Shown here piece after piece: positions 52,348 to 60,602 of a stretch of 64,000 nt of DNA. The translations under genes and the position numbers were made by a program. Under the pieces are notes generated by a model that was not told where the DNA came from, did not search any database, and was given only the letters and a program-made list of their open reading frames with translations. This stretch comes from Kumtagia sp052180275 (GTDB lineage Bacteria > Pseudomonadota > Alphaproteobacteria > Rhizobiales > Rhizobiaceae): the NCBI RefSeq assembly GCF_052180275.1, contig NZ_CP197465.1, positions 496,001-560,000 of the forward strand, written 5' to 3'. Every line of letters starts with the position of its first letter. The first letter of the stretch is position 1.

Positions 52348-53015
52348 TTAAATCGGACGTTCAATTGCCATGCGGAGAGAAATCCTTGCTTTAAGCCACT
52401 TCCGCGCCATTTCTGAGAATGTGCCTTCCGGCGCGAAAAAGCCGCCAGCCCGGTCTTCCGTAATTGCGTTCTCACAAGCTATTAGAGCTTCTTCATCTCG
52501 GCCCGTCGCGACAAGCATCGCTACAACACACGAAAGATAGCGTGCCGCGCCATGCTCGACGCATAGCGCGAGGAAATCGTGCGGAGTCCATGACCCTACG
52601 ACACGCTCGAGTTGTGCATCCGCAATCGTCAATAGACGCGCGGCGATGGCGCTTGCTTCGCCCTGTTCGGGTACTTCTACCTCTGTAAATTCGGGTGGCA
52701 TACACACCCACGCGCCGCCTAAACGGAATGAAAGCGGCGCGCGTTGGTTTTGCGGCGCGCCCACAATCTCCCAAAAAAAGGATCGATGGCCATTGGCTTT
52801 GCAAACACGGTCGCCTTTGTGACCTCTTCAAAGATGTATACTGAAGGGATTACGCTGACGAACCAACCAGACCTTTCTTGGAAAAGACATCCTTCGATGG
52901 AGCGCCAGCTTGACCCTTTCGCCGTAATCCGAACTGCTTTTAGAAGCGCCTTTCTATAGGCAATCCTTGCGCTTTGTTGTGCCCGGGTGATTGTCTTGCC
53001 CATGAACTCTGGCAT
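52348..53015 (-). pseudogene. Hypothetical gene split by a homopolymer frameshift
   Basis: Two overlapping minus-strand frames read as one protein if a run of seven T (plus-strand seven A at 52773-52779) is read as eight. The first frame (from 53015) gives MPEFMGKTITRAQQ and ends ...KPMAIDPFFGRLW. With one extra T it continues FFWEIVGAPQNQRAPLSFRL, then GGAWVCMPPEFTEVEV and the second frame to 52348. The full product would be about 222 residues. I do not recognise the family. The cause may be a real mutation or a sequencing error. Confidence 0.65.
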
Positions 53016-53095
53016 GGTCCCCTCATTTCCTGGATGTCCATTGTCGATGAAAGGATACTAAATGCTGCCAGTCCGCAATCTACCCAATCCAGACC

Positions 53096-53974
53096 TCAAG
53101 CCACCTCCGCAACGCTAATCTTTCCCGCCGGGCGCGCGCCGACTTCGCTCTTGCGCCACGCCGCCGGCGCGATGCCGACCGAGCGTTTGAACTCGCGGCC
53201 GAAATGATAGACGTCGCAGAAGCCGCAGAGGTCGGCGATCTCGGCCAGCGGCGCATCGTTTTCCAGCAGAAGCGACTGCGCCTGCATCAGGCGCTCGCGG
53301 ATCAGCCATTGGCGGGGGCTGGTGCGCAGATGTTTTTGAAACAGCCGCCTCATCTGCGATTGGCCGAGGCCGCTCGCGCCGGAAAGGTCCGCTGCGCTCC
53401 ATGACAGGCCGAGATTGGCGCGCATCGCTCCAAGCGCGGCGGCGAGCGGCGCGGGAAAGTCGTGCGCGGCTGTTCCCGCCACCGCGTGGTCGATCATCGT
53501 CAAAAACTCCGCGACCAGATGGTTGAGCCGCAGGTCCAGTCCAGGATCGCGCCGCCGCAGCGCTGCAAATAGCTTTTCGAACCACGGTCCCGGATGGGTG
53601 CCATCGGCGAAGGCGACATGCGGAAAACCGTCACCGAACAGTTTTTCGCGCAATGCCGCCGGATTAGGTCCATCGAAGCGGAACCACAGCACCGTCCACG
53701 GTGCCTCTGGATCGGCTTCATGGGCGTGCGGCGCTTCGTTGGCGATCCAGGCGAGCTGGCCGGGCCCGACCGCCACACGCTGGCCCAGCGTTTCCACAAA
53801 GCCGTTGCCGGCCAGGCAATAGATGATGTCCTGTCCCTGATGGGCAGTGCGGGCGACACGGTAGTCGGGTGCGGCGGCCACCTTGCCGGCGCGCAGCACG
53901 GTAAGTGCCGAGCGGGTCCATCCGGCTTCCGGAACGTAGTGCAGGCTTTCGAGAAAGGTGGTTTTCGTAGTCAT
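53096..53974 (-). CDS. AraC family transcriptional regulator
   Basis: A 292-residue regulator. The N-terminal half is a cupin-like effector domain (GNGFVETLGQRVAVGPGQLAWI), and the C-terminal 100 residues hold two helix-turn-helix motifs (LSGASGLGQSQMRRLFQKHL and IADLCGFCDVYHFGREFKR). ATG 53974 starts at TTKTTFLESLHY; the frame begins five codons earlier. It diverges from the dioxygenase/ribose operon with 183 bases between and is its probable activator. Confidence 0.92.
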   Translation of the reverse strand: MTTKTTFLESLHYVPEAGWTRSALTVLRAGKVAAAPDYRVARTAHQGQDIIYCLAGNGFVETLGQRVAVGPGQLAWIANEAPHAHEADPEAPWTVLWFRFDGPNPAALREKLFGDGFPHVAFADGTHPGPWFEKLFAALRRRDPGLDLRLNHLVAEFLTMIDHAVAGTAAHDFPAPLAAALGAMRANLGLSWSAADLSGASGLGQSQMRRLFQKHLRTSPRQWLIRERLMQAQSLLLENDAPLAEIADLCGFCDVYHFGREFKRSVGIAPAAWRKSEVGARPAGKISVAEVA

Positions 53975-54157
53975 GCGCGTTTTATACAAAAGCTGCGTTC
54001 CGTTTGTCCATTTCCCTAGTTTGCAAGCGGACGTAATCTAACCGCCGAGAGTTTGAGGAAACTCTCCGGGACGTCGGGAAAGCAGGGATTTCGAGCTTTT
54101 CGCGGCTGGTTCTGCGCCCTCCGGGCGAAGCGCTCGTGCATGCCAGGGAGAAGTCCG

Positions 54158-54934
54158 ATGCTTGCGATGACCAAAGAGGAAGCCGAGCTTTACGCTCGCG
54201 ACGGATACATCATCCGCAAGGGGCTTCTGTCCAAGGACGAAGTCGACCTGTTCCGCGACCGTGCCCGTGCGCAGCTTGAGGCCGAAAACAAGTCCGGCGC
54301 GGTCATGCAGAAGGGCGACAAGGAGGGCAAGACGACCCTTCTCAAGATGTGGAATACGGCCGAGGACGACCAATACGGATACCTCGCCCGCGACGAGCGC
54401 ATGGTCGACCTCGCCGAGGACGCCGTCGGCAAGCCGATCTATCTCTACAGCCACAAGATGACGATGAAGCAGCCCAACGAGGGCGGCGCCTGGGAATGGC
54501 ACCAGGATTTCGGCTACTGGTACAATTACGGCTGCCTCGCGCCGGAAATGATGAGCATCTATCTGGCGCTCGACAAGGCGACGAAAGAGAATGGCTGCCT
54601 TCAGGTGCTCAAGGGCACGCACAAGCTCGGCCGGCTCAATCACATCCGCGAGGACGGCCAGACCAATGTCGAGCAGGAACATCTCGAAGCTGCGCTGAAA
54701 CGCTACGAACACATTTATGTCGAGATGGAAGCCGGCGACGCGCTGGTCTTCGACGGCAATCTGCTGCACCGTTCGGATGCGAACCGTTCCGACACATACC
54801 GCTGGGGTTACATCAGCTCCTACAATGCGGTCGAGAACGCGCCGTTCAAACGGGTGCGCGACTATGGAAACTACGAGGCCTTGAAGAAGGTGCCGGCCGG
54901 CACCTTCCGCATGCTGCCGGAAAAGGCCGCCTGA
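54158..54934 (+). CDS. Phytanoyl-CoA dioxygenase family Fe(II)/2OG oxygenase
   Basis: A 258-residue oxygenase of the PhyH family. The iron ligands are His115 and Asp117 (EWHQDFG) and His204 (LLHRSD), with Arg210 or Arg215 as the 2-oxoglutarate anchor. These enzymes hydroxylate or dealkylate a substrate using oxygen and 2-oxoglutarate. The start at 54158 follows AGGGAGAAG. It leads an operon of ribose-type transport and ribokinase genes, so the substrate is likely a modified sugar or sugar ether. Confidence 0.9.
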   Translation: MLAMTKEEAELYARDGYIIRKGLLSKDEVDLFRDRARAQLEAENKSGAVMQKGDKEGKTTLLKMWNTAEDDQYGYLARDERMVDLAEDAVGKPIYLYSHKMTMKQPNEGGAWEWHQDFGYWYNYGCLAPEMMSIYLALDKATKENGCLQVLKGTHKLGRLNHIREDGQTNVEQEHLEAALKRYEHIYVEMEAGDALVFDGNLLHRSDANRSDTYRWGYISSYNAVENAPFKRVRDYGNYEALKKVPAGTFRMLPEKAA

Positions 54935-55047
54935 GCGGCGGAATAACCGCAAAGTCCGGCAGGAGCTCGCCCGGACTTTTCGACCTGAGTGAGTAAGGCA
55001 CGGCGGCGCTACCAAAACGCCCGCCGGACCCAACGGGAGGACATCTT

Positions 55048-56070
55048 ATGGCCGATGCGGTCAGGACCGGCGCGCGCGCGCCTGCCGTGGACCGATTTTC
55101 GCTGTCGAGGCTTTTGCGCGCACGCGAGACAGGCGTGTTTTTCGCGCTGCTGGTGCTTTGCCTGTTTCTCGCGATCGCGACCGACGGCTTTCTGACCTCC
55201 ACCAATCTCCTGAATGTCGGCCGCCAGGTGTCGCTGCTCGGCATCATGGCCGTCGGCATGACCTTCGTGCTGATCTCGGGCGAGGTCGACCTTTCGGTCG
55301 GCTCGACCTATGCGTTCTCGGGCCTTGCCACCGGCATGCTGATCATCGCCGGATGGGCGCTTTTCCCTGCCATCTGCGTCGGCCTGCTCACCGGCATGGC
55401 GATCGGGCTGATCAACGGCGTGCTTTCGACCTATGGCCGCCTGCCTTCGCTGATCGCCACGCTCGGCATGCTGTCGATCGTGCGCGGCGCGGCGCTCATC
55501 CTCACCAACGGCCAGCCGGTCACCGTCAACGTGCGCAACGGCGCGGATGCCGGCGTGCTCGAAACCTTCAGCTATATGGGCCAGGGCTATTTGTTCGGTG
55601 TCGTGCCGATGCAGCTCGTTTTCTTCATCGTCATCGCGGCACTCGCCTGGATCGTGCTGTCCTATACCAATTTCGGCTTTCGCGTTTTCGCCGTCGGCGG
55701 CAGCGCCAAGGCGGCGCGCGTTTCCGGCATTTCGGTCAATACCGTAAAGATCTGGGCCTTCGTGCTGATGGGCGTGCTCGCCGCCTTCGCCGGGATATTG
55801 AGCCTCGCCTTCCTGCCAAGCGGCCAGGCGGGCCGCACCGGCCTCGGGCTGGAACTCGACGTCATCGCCGCGACCATCGTCGGCGGGGCGTCGCTGTCGG
55901 GCGGCGAGGGCACCATTTTGGGCACCATTCTCGGCGTGCTGATCATCGGCGTCATGCGCAACGGCCTCGTGCTGATGGGCGTCTCGCCCTTCGTGCAGGA
56001 GCTGATGATCGGCCTCGTCATCATCATCGCCGTCGGCATCGACAAATGGACGATGCGCAAGCGGGCCTGA
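55048..56070 (+). CDS. Sugar ABC transporter permease (RbsC type)
   Basis: A 340-residue inner-membrane permease with about ten hydrophobic helices. Conserved RbsC segments are VGMTFVLISGEVDLSVGSTY, LPSLIATLGMLSIVRGAALI and IVGGASLSGGEGTILGTILG. A GGGAGG ribosome-binding site precedes the ATG. Only one permease gene is present, so it probably works as a homodimer with the ATPase encoded at 57285. Confidence 0.94.
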   Translation: MADAVRTGARAPAVDRFSLSRLLRARETGVFFALLVLCLFLAIATDGFLTSTNLLNVGRQVSLLGIMAVGMTFVLISGEVDLSVGSTYAFSGLATGMLIIAGWALFPAICVGLLTGMAIGLINGVLSTYGRLPSLIATLGMLSIVRGAALILTNGQPVTVNVRNGADAGVLETFSYMGQGYLFGVVPMQLVFFIVIAALAWIVLSYTNFGFRVFAVGGSAKAARVSGISVNTVKIWAFVLMGVLAAFAGILSLAFLPSGQAGRTGLGLELDVIAATIVGGASLSGGEGTILGTILGVLIIGVMRNGLVLMGVSPFVQELMIGLVIIIAVGIDKWTMRKRA

Positions 56071-56106
56071 ACACGACCACCACGATTTCAAAAGGGAGGA
56101 CTATCC

Positions 56107-57078
56107 ATGAAAGCAAGACATCTTTTCCTGGCCGCGGCGCTCGGCCTGGTGCCGCTGCAATACGCCCATGCCGAATCCAAGCCGGCCGACTTTCCGCTGG
56201 CCGAACGCATCAAGTCGAAGGTCGCGGCCGGCACGCCGCTCGACATCTACGTTTCCTACCATGACGTCTCCAACGAGTTCGCGCCCTTCATGAAGGCCGG
56301 CGTCGCCAAGGCGGCCGAGGCCGACAAGGTCAATGCGAATTTCATCGGCCCGGTCGGAGCGGACGCAGACGGCCAGATCAGCGAAATCGAGACGCTGATT
56401 GGCAAGATCGACGGCCTCGCCATCTCGTCGGTCTCCACCGACGCGCTGGCGCCGCTGATCGACCGCGTGCTCGCCGCGGGCATTCCGGTGGTGACCTTCA
56501 ACACCGACAATCCGGACAGCAAGCGTCTCGCCTTCGCTGGCCAGGATCTTGTCCAGTCCGGCCGCGAGGCCGGCAAGCTGATGGCCACGACGCTGGGCGG
56601 CAAGGGCAAGGTGATGATCACCACCATCGACGCCGCCGCGCAGTGGTCGCTCGACCGCGAAAAGGGCGCGCGCGAGGCGCTCGCCGCCGAGGGGGGCATC
56701 GAGGTCATCCAGACCCTCAACACCGGCACCGACCCGCAGGAGATCTATTCGGCGATCGAGAACGCCATGCTCGCCAACCCGACCGTCACCGGCATCCTGT
56801 CGCTGGAATGCTGCTCGACGCCCGCCGCCGGCACCTGGGTCGAGCGCAACAAGGCCGCCGACAAGGTCAAGGTCGTCGGCTTCGACCTGCTCGACCAGAC
56901 GGTCGGCCTCGTCGAAAGCGGCAATATCCAGGCGACCATCGACCAGGCACCGGAAAAGCAGGGTTATGCCGCCGTGGACCTCTTGGCGAAATTCATCAAG
57001 GGCGAGACCATCGACAACCTCGACACCGGCGTCGGCATTTACACCAAGGAGAATATTGGCGAGGTGGCGAAGAAGTAG
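56107..57078 (+). CDS. Sugar ABC transporter substrate-binding protein
   Basis: A 323-residue periplasmic binding protein with a Sec signal peptide (ARHLFLAAALGLVPLQYAHA). The ribose-binding fold is shown by DIYVSYHDVSNEFAPFMKAG, the helical DGQISEIETLIGKIDGLAIS and GIPVVTFNTDNPDSKRLAFAGQ. Asp and Asn in the last segment resemble sugar hydroxyl contacts in RbsB. It is encoded between permease and ATPase, separated from the latter by the palindromic element. Confidence 0.94.
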   Translation: MKARHLFLAAALGLVPLQYAHAESKPADFPLAERIKSKVAAGTPLDIYVSYHDVSNEFAPFMKAGVAKAAEADKVNANFIGPVGADADGQISEIETLIGKIDGLAISSVSTDALAPLIDRVLAAGIPVVTFNTDNPDSKRLAFAGQDLVQSGREAGKLMATTLGGKGKVMITTIDAAAQWSLDREKGAREALAAEGGIEVIQTLNTGTDPQEIYSAIENAMLANPTVTGILSLECCSTPAAGTWVERNKAADKVKVVGFDLLDQTVGLVESGNIQATIDQAPEKQGYAAVDLLAKFIKGETIDNLDTGVGIYTKENIGEVAKK

Positions 57079-57087
57079 CGCTGGCCT

Positions 57088-57260
57088 AACCCTCCCCGTT
57101 GAGGGGAGGGTCGGCGAGCCAACGCAACGAAGTGGAGTTGAGCGAGCCGGGGTGGGGGTACTTGCGGATAGAACTTATCCTCGAAGACCCCCACCCCGCG
57201 CCGAAAACCTCGCGTTCCGCTCGGTTCTCTCCGCGACCCTCCCCACAAGGGGGAGGGTAA
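57088..57260. repeat. Intergenic inverted-repeat element
   Basis: The 206-base gap between binding protein and ATPase holds two imperfect inverted halves: CCCTCCCCGTTGAGGGGAGGG through GAGCCGGGGTGGGGGT on the left, and ACCCCCACCCCGCGCCG through CCCTCCCCACAAGGGGGAGGG on the right. It is similar to the elements at 44989 and 60393. Within an operon it may act as an attenuator or an mRNA stabiliser for the highly needed binding protein. Confidence 0.75.
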
Positions 57261-57284
57261 GCCAATTGCCAACGACAACAGCGT

Positions 57285-58802
57285 ATGACCCATCCATCCT
57301 CCCAAGATGCGATCGTCCGGATTGCCGGGGTAACCAAGCGGTTCCCCGGCGTCCTGGCACTCGACCGGATCTCGATCGACTTCCGCGCCGGCGAGGTGCA
57401 TGCCGTCATCGGCGAGAACGGCGCCGGCAAGTCGACGCTGATGAACATTCTCGCCGGCGACCATCAGCCGGACGGCGGCGAGATTTTTGTCGACGGCAAG
57501 GCAACCGTGATTTCGTCCCCGCTGGTCAGCCGCGCCGCCGGCATCACCGTGGTCTACCAGGAACTGGCACTCTGCCCGACACTCACCATCGCCGACAACA
57601 TCATGATGTCGGACATGGCCGCCCGCTCGGTGACCTCTCTCGTTCCGCGTGAAACCATGCGACGCGAGGCGCGCGCCGCGCTGGCGCGGCTGGGCATGGG
57701 CACGCTCAATCCGGACACCAAAGTTAGCCGGCTATCGGTCGCCGAGATGCAGCTTGTCGAGATCGCTCGCGCCATTCGCCAGAACGCCCGGCTGCTGGTG
57801 CTGGACGAGCCCAACTCGGCGCTGTCCAGGCGCGAAAGCGACCGCCTGTTCGAGGTCGTCCGCCAGCTTCGCGCCGACGGCGTCACCGTCATCTACGTCT
57901 CGCATCACCTCAGCGAAGTGATCGACCTGGCCGATCGCATCACGGTCATGCGCGACGGACACACCATCGAGACCATCGTCAATGAGGATGTATCCGAGGA
58001 CCGTCTGATCCGCGCCATGGTCGGCCGCGATCTCGGCGCGACCGTGCCATGGTCGATGCAGGCGGAGGGCCGGTCCGTTGACAACGACGTCGTGCTTTCG
58101 GTCGAAAGCCTGACCGCGCCCGGCCTCGATAACATCTCCTTCAGGGTCCGCGCCGGGGAAATCCTCGGCATCGGCGGCCTGCCGGATTCCGGCAAGGACG
58201 GGCTGGGCGAAGCGCTGTTCGGGCTGGTCGACCGTCAAGGCCGTGTCGCTATCGACGGTGCCGAACTGCGTCCCGCCGATCCGCTGGCCTCGATCCGCGG
58301 CGGCATGTCCTTCGTGCCGGCCGACCGGCGCGGCGCCGGCGGGCTGCTGTCGATGAGCGTCGCCGACAATGTCGTCTCGGCCTCGCTGCCGCGCTTTTCC
58401 ATGTCGGGTTTTTTGCGCCGCGGCGCGATCCGCCGCGAGGCGCGCGCCCAGGTGGCGCGGCTCGACGCGCGCATCTCGCATCTCGGCCAGAAGCTCGCCA
58501 CGCTGTCCGGCGGCAACCAGCAAAAGATCATCCTCGGACGCAGCCTGGTCACCAATCCGCGCTTGCTCGTCCTGCACGAGCCGACGCGTGGCATCGACGT
58601 CGGCGCCAAGGCGGAGATCTATTCGATCCTGCGCGGCATTGCCGGCGAGGGCGTCGCCGTAGTCATGATCTCGTCCGAGATACCCGAACTGATCCTCAAC
58701 GCCGAGCGCGTGCTGGTCATGCGGGCGGGGCGCATTTCCGGCGAACTGACTGGCGCCGGCATCGACGAGCAAGGTATTTTGGCGCGGGCGATGGCGTCGT
58801 GA
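57285..58802 (+). CDS. Sugar ABC transporter ATP-binding protein (RbsA type)
   Basis: A 505-residue double ATPase. First half: Walker A GENGAGKST (about 44-52), signature SRLSVAEMQLVEIARAI, Walker B LLVLDEPNSALS. Second half: GGLPDSGKDGLGEALFG, signature TLSGGNQQKIILGRSL and LLVLHEPTRGIDVG, where the Asp before Glu is His. This degenerate second site is within the range of the family. Confidence 0.94.
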   Translation: MTHPSSQDAIVRIAGVTKRFPGVLALDRISIDFRAGEVHAVIGENGAGKSTLMNILAGDHQPDGGEIFVDGKATVISSPLVSRAAGITVVYQELALCPTLTIADNIMMSDMAARSVTSLVPRETMRREARAALARLGMGTLNPDTKVSRLSVAEMQLVEIARAIRQNARLLVLDEPNSALSRRESDRLFEVVRQLRADGVTVIYVSHHLSEVIDLADRITVMRDGHTIETIVNEDVSEDRLIRAMVGRDLGATVPWSMQAEGRSVDNDVVLSVESLTAPGLDNISFRVRAGEILGIGGLPDSGKDGLGEALFGLVDRQGRVAIDGAELRPADPLASIRGGMSFVPADRRGAGGLLSMSVADNVVSASLPRFSMSGFLRRGAIRREARAQVARLDARISHLGQKLATLSGGNQQKIILGRSLVTNPRLLVLHEPTRGIDVGAKAEIYSILRGIAGEGVAVVMISSEIPELILNAERVLVMRAGRISGELTGAGIDEQGILARAMAS

Positions 58803-58891
58803 GAAATCCGGGGACAGTTTACTTAATTCCGGTCAGTTCGTTTTCCGCGCCTGTGCGCGGGGCGGAATTAAGTAAACTGTCCCAGGATTTC
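58803..58891. repeat. REP-like hairpin with GGGACAGTTTACTTAATTCC arms
   Basis: Two 28-base arms (58803-58830 and 58864-58891) are reverse complements with one mismatch, 33 bases apart. Arms of this type flank RAYT (REP-associated tyrosine) transposase genes in other proteobacteria; that link is from memory. No transposase is nearby. It sits between the ATPase and ribokinase genes of the operon. Confidence 0.75.
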
Positions 58892-58940
58892 GCTGCTTTG
58901 CCGACCTCGCGCAATCTCCGACTTTGGCGGTAAGCAAACT

Positions 58941-59891
58941 ATGAAAAAACCCAACATCACCATCGTCGGCAGTTTCGCGGTCGGCCTGACCATGCGCGCG
59001 CCAAAACTGCCGATCTTCGGCGAGACCATGCTCGGCACCGATTTCGACATGGGGCCGGGCGGCAAGGGCTCGAACCAGGCTGTCGGCACCGCACGGCTGG
59101 GCGCCTCTTCCGGCCTCGTCGCCTATATCGGCACCGACAAGCTCGCCGGCATCGCCACCGATCTCTATGCTGCCGAGGGCGTCGACACCGAATTCGTGCT
59201 GACGAAGACCGAGCGCGCCACCGGCGTCGGCTTCATCATCCTCAACGACAAGGGTGAGAATTTCATCATCCTCGACATGGGGGCGAACGAACTTCTGGAC
59301 GCCAAAGCCGTGGACGCCGCCGAACGCCGAATCGCCGGCAGCGACGTGATGATGACCGTGCTGGAAGTGCCGACCGAGGCGGCCTCGCGGGCCATGGAGC
59401 TTGGCCGCAAGCACGGCGCGAAAACCATCCTCAACCCCGCGCCCGCGCGCGCCTTGCCGGACAGCATCTTTGCTTCCGTCGATTATCTGACGCCCAACGA
59501 AAGTGAGTTGCGCATCCTTCTCGGCCTGCCCGCCGACGATCCGCGCTCGTCGCGCGAACTGGCCGGCGAGTTGCGCCGGCGCGGCGTCAAAAACGTCGTC
59601 GTCACGCTCGGCCGCGCCGGTGCGCTGATCCTCACCGACGATCTCGACATTATGGTTCCCGCAGTGCCGGTCGAGGTGGTCGACACCACCGGCGCGGGCG
59701 ATGCCTTCAATTCCGGCTTCGCGGTTGCGCTGGCCGAAGGGCGCGATATCGTCGACGCCGTGCGCTTCGGCGTCGTCTGCGGCGGCATCGCCTGCACCAA
59801 ACTCGGCGTCATCCCCGGCCTGCCCTATCGCGCCAGCGCCGATGTCCTATATGCCCGCGCGCTCGAAACCACATGGAAGGAAAAACCGTGA
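58941..59891 (+). CDS. rbsK: Ribokinase
   Basis: A 316-residue PfkB-family sugar kinase. Motifs are GSFAVGLTMRAPKLPIFGET, the substrate motif GPGGKGSNQAVGTARLG and the catalytic DTTGAGDAFNSGFAVALAEG, whose Asp activates the sugar hydroxyl. It phosphorylates ribose or a related furanose imported by the upstream transporter. Its stop overlaps the start of rbsD. Confidence 0.94.
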   Translation: MKKPNITIVGSFAVGLTMRAPKLPIFGETMLGTDFDMGPGGKGSNQAVGTARLGASSGLVAYIGTDKLAGIATDLYAAEGVDTEFVLTKTERATGVGFIILNDKGENFIILDMGANELLDAKAVDAAERRIAGSDVMMTVLEVPTEAASRAMELGRKHGAKTILNPAPARALPDSIFASVDYLTPNESELRILLGLPADDPRSSRELAGELRRRGVKNVVVTLGRAGALILTDDLDIMVPAVPVEVVDTTGAGDAFNSGFAVALAEGRDIVDAVRFGVVCGGIACTKLGVIPGLPYRASADVLYARALETTWKEKP

Positions 59892-60346
59892 ACCGCAACA
59901 AACTGCTCAATGCCGAGCTTTCCCACGCCATCGCCTCGATGGGTCATGGCGACCTGATGATCATCTGCGACGCCGGCTTTCCGATCCCGTCCAGCGCCTG
60001 GCGCATCGATCTCGCGATTTCGCCCGACGTGCCGGACCTGGAGACGGTGCTTACCCCGATCGCCGAGAATTTCATCGCCGAGAAGGTGTCGTATGCAGAC
60101 ACGCTGCCCGCTCATAACGCGCCGCTACTGGAGAAGGTGAAGCGCCTGTTCGCCGACGCCGAGCACGCGCCGATCAAGCACGAGACGATTCTGGGCGAGA
60201 TGGCGGCCAAGGCCAAGGTCATCGTGCGCACCGGCGCCTTCGATCCGTGGGGCAATATCCTGCTCTATTCCGGTGTCGACGTGCCGAAATGGTTTTCCAA
60301 GCCCGGTGTGGTCGCGCCCGACTATTATGCGAAGAAGATGAAGTGA
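59888..60346 (+). CDS. rbsD: D-ribose pyranase RbsD
   Basis: A 152-residue RbsD/FucU-type mutarotase that converts pyranose to furanose forms. Visible features are LNAELSHAIASMGHGDLMIICDAGFPIP, with the catalytic His in SHAIASMGHGD, and the C-terminal VRTGAFDPWGNILLYSGV. The start is GTG at 59888 with GGAAGGA upstream, overlapping the ribokinase stop. Its presence points to ribose-type sugars. Confidence 0.92.
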   Translation: MNRNKLLNAELSHAIASMGHGDLMIICDAGFPIPSSAWRIDLAISPDVPDLETVLTPIAENFIAEKVSYADTLPAHNAPLLEKVKRLFADAEHAPIKHETILGEMAAKAKVIVRTGAFDPWGNILLYSGVDVPKWFSKPGVVAPDYYAKKMK

Positions 60347-60392
60347 CGGATTGAACTTCCGCCTCGCTCGCGCCGGTCGATGCCAGGCTGGA

Positions 60393-60576
60393 ACACCCCT
60401 CATCCGACCTCGCTTCGCGAGGCCACCTTCTCCCACAAGGGGAGAAGGTAAAGCGCTGCCGCACCGCCTCTGCCAATCGTCAACGCTGGAGATTTGCTGA
60501 GGCGTAGGCGCGAAACTCCCCCTTCTCCCCTTGTGGGAGAAGGTGACCTCGCGAAGCGAGGTCGGATGAGGGGTGT
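60393..60576. repeat. Long intergenic inverted repeat
   Basis: Two 56-base arms (60393-60448 and 60521-60576) are reverse complements with one mismatch, 72 bases apart. Inner palindromes such as CCTCGCTTCGCGAGG are present. The element lies between rbsD and the PanB-like gene. Its end overlaps the ribosome-binding region of the latter, so folding could affect that gene. Confidence 0.88.
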
Positions 60577-60602
60577 TGGAAGAAACGAGAGGGATCATCA
60601 CA

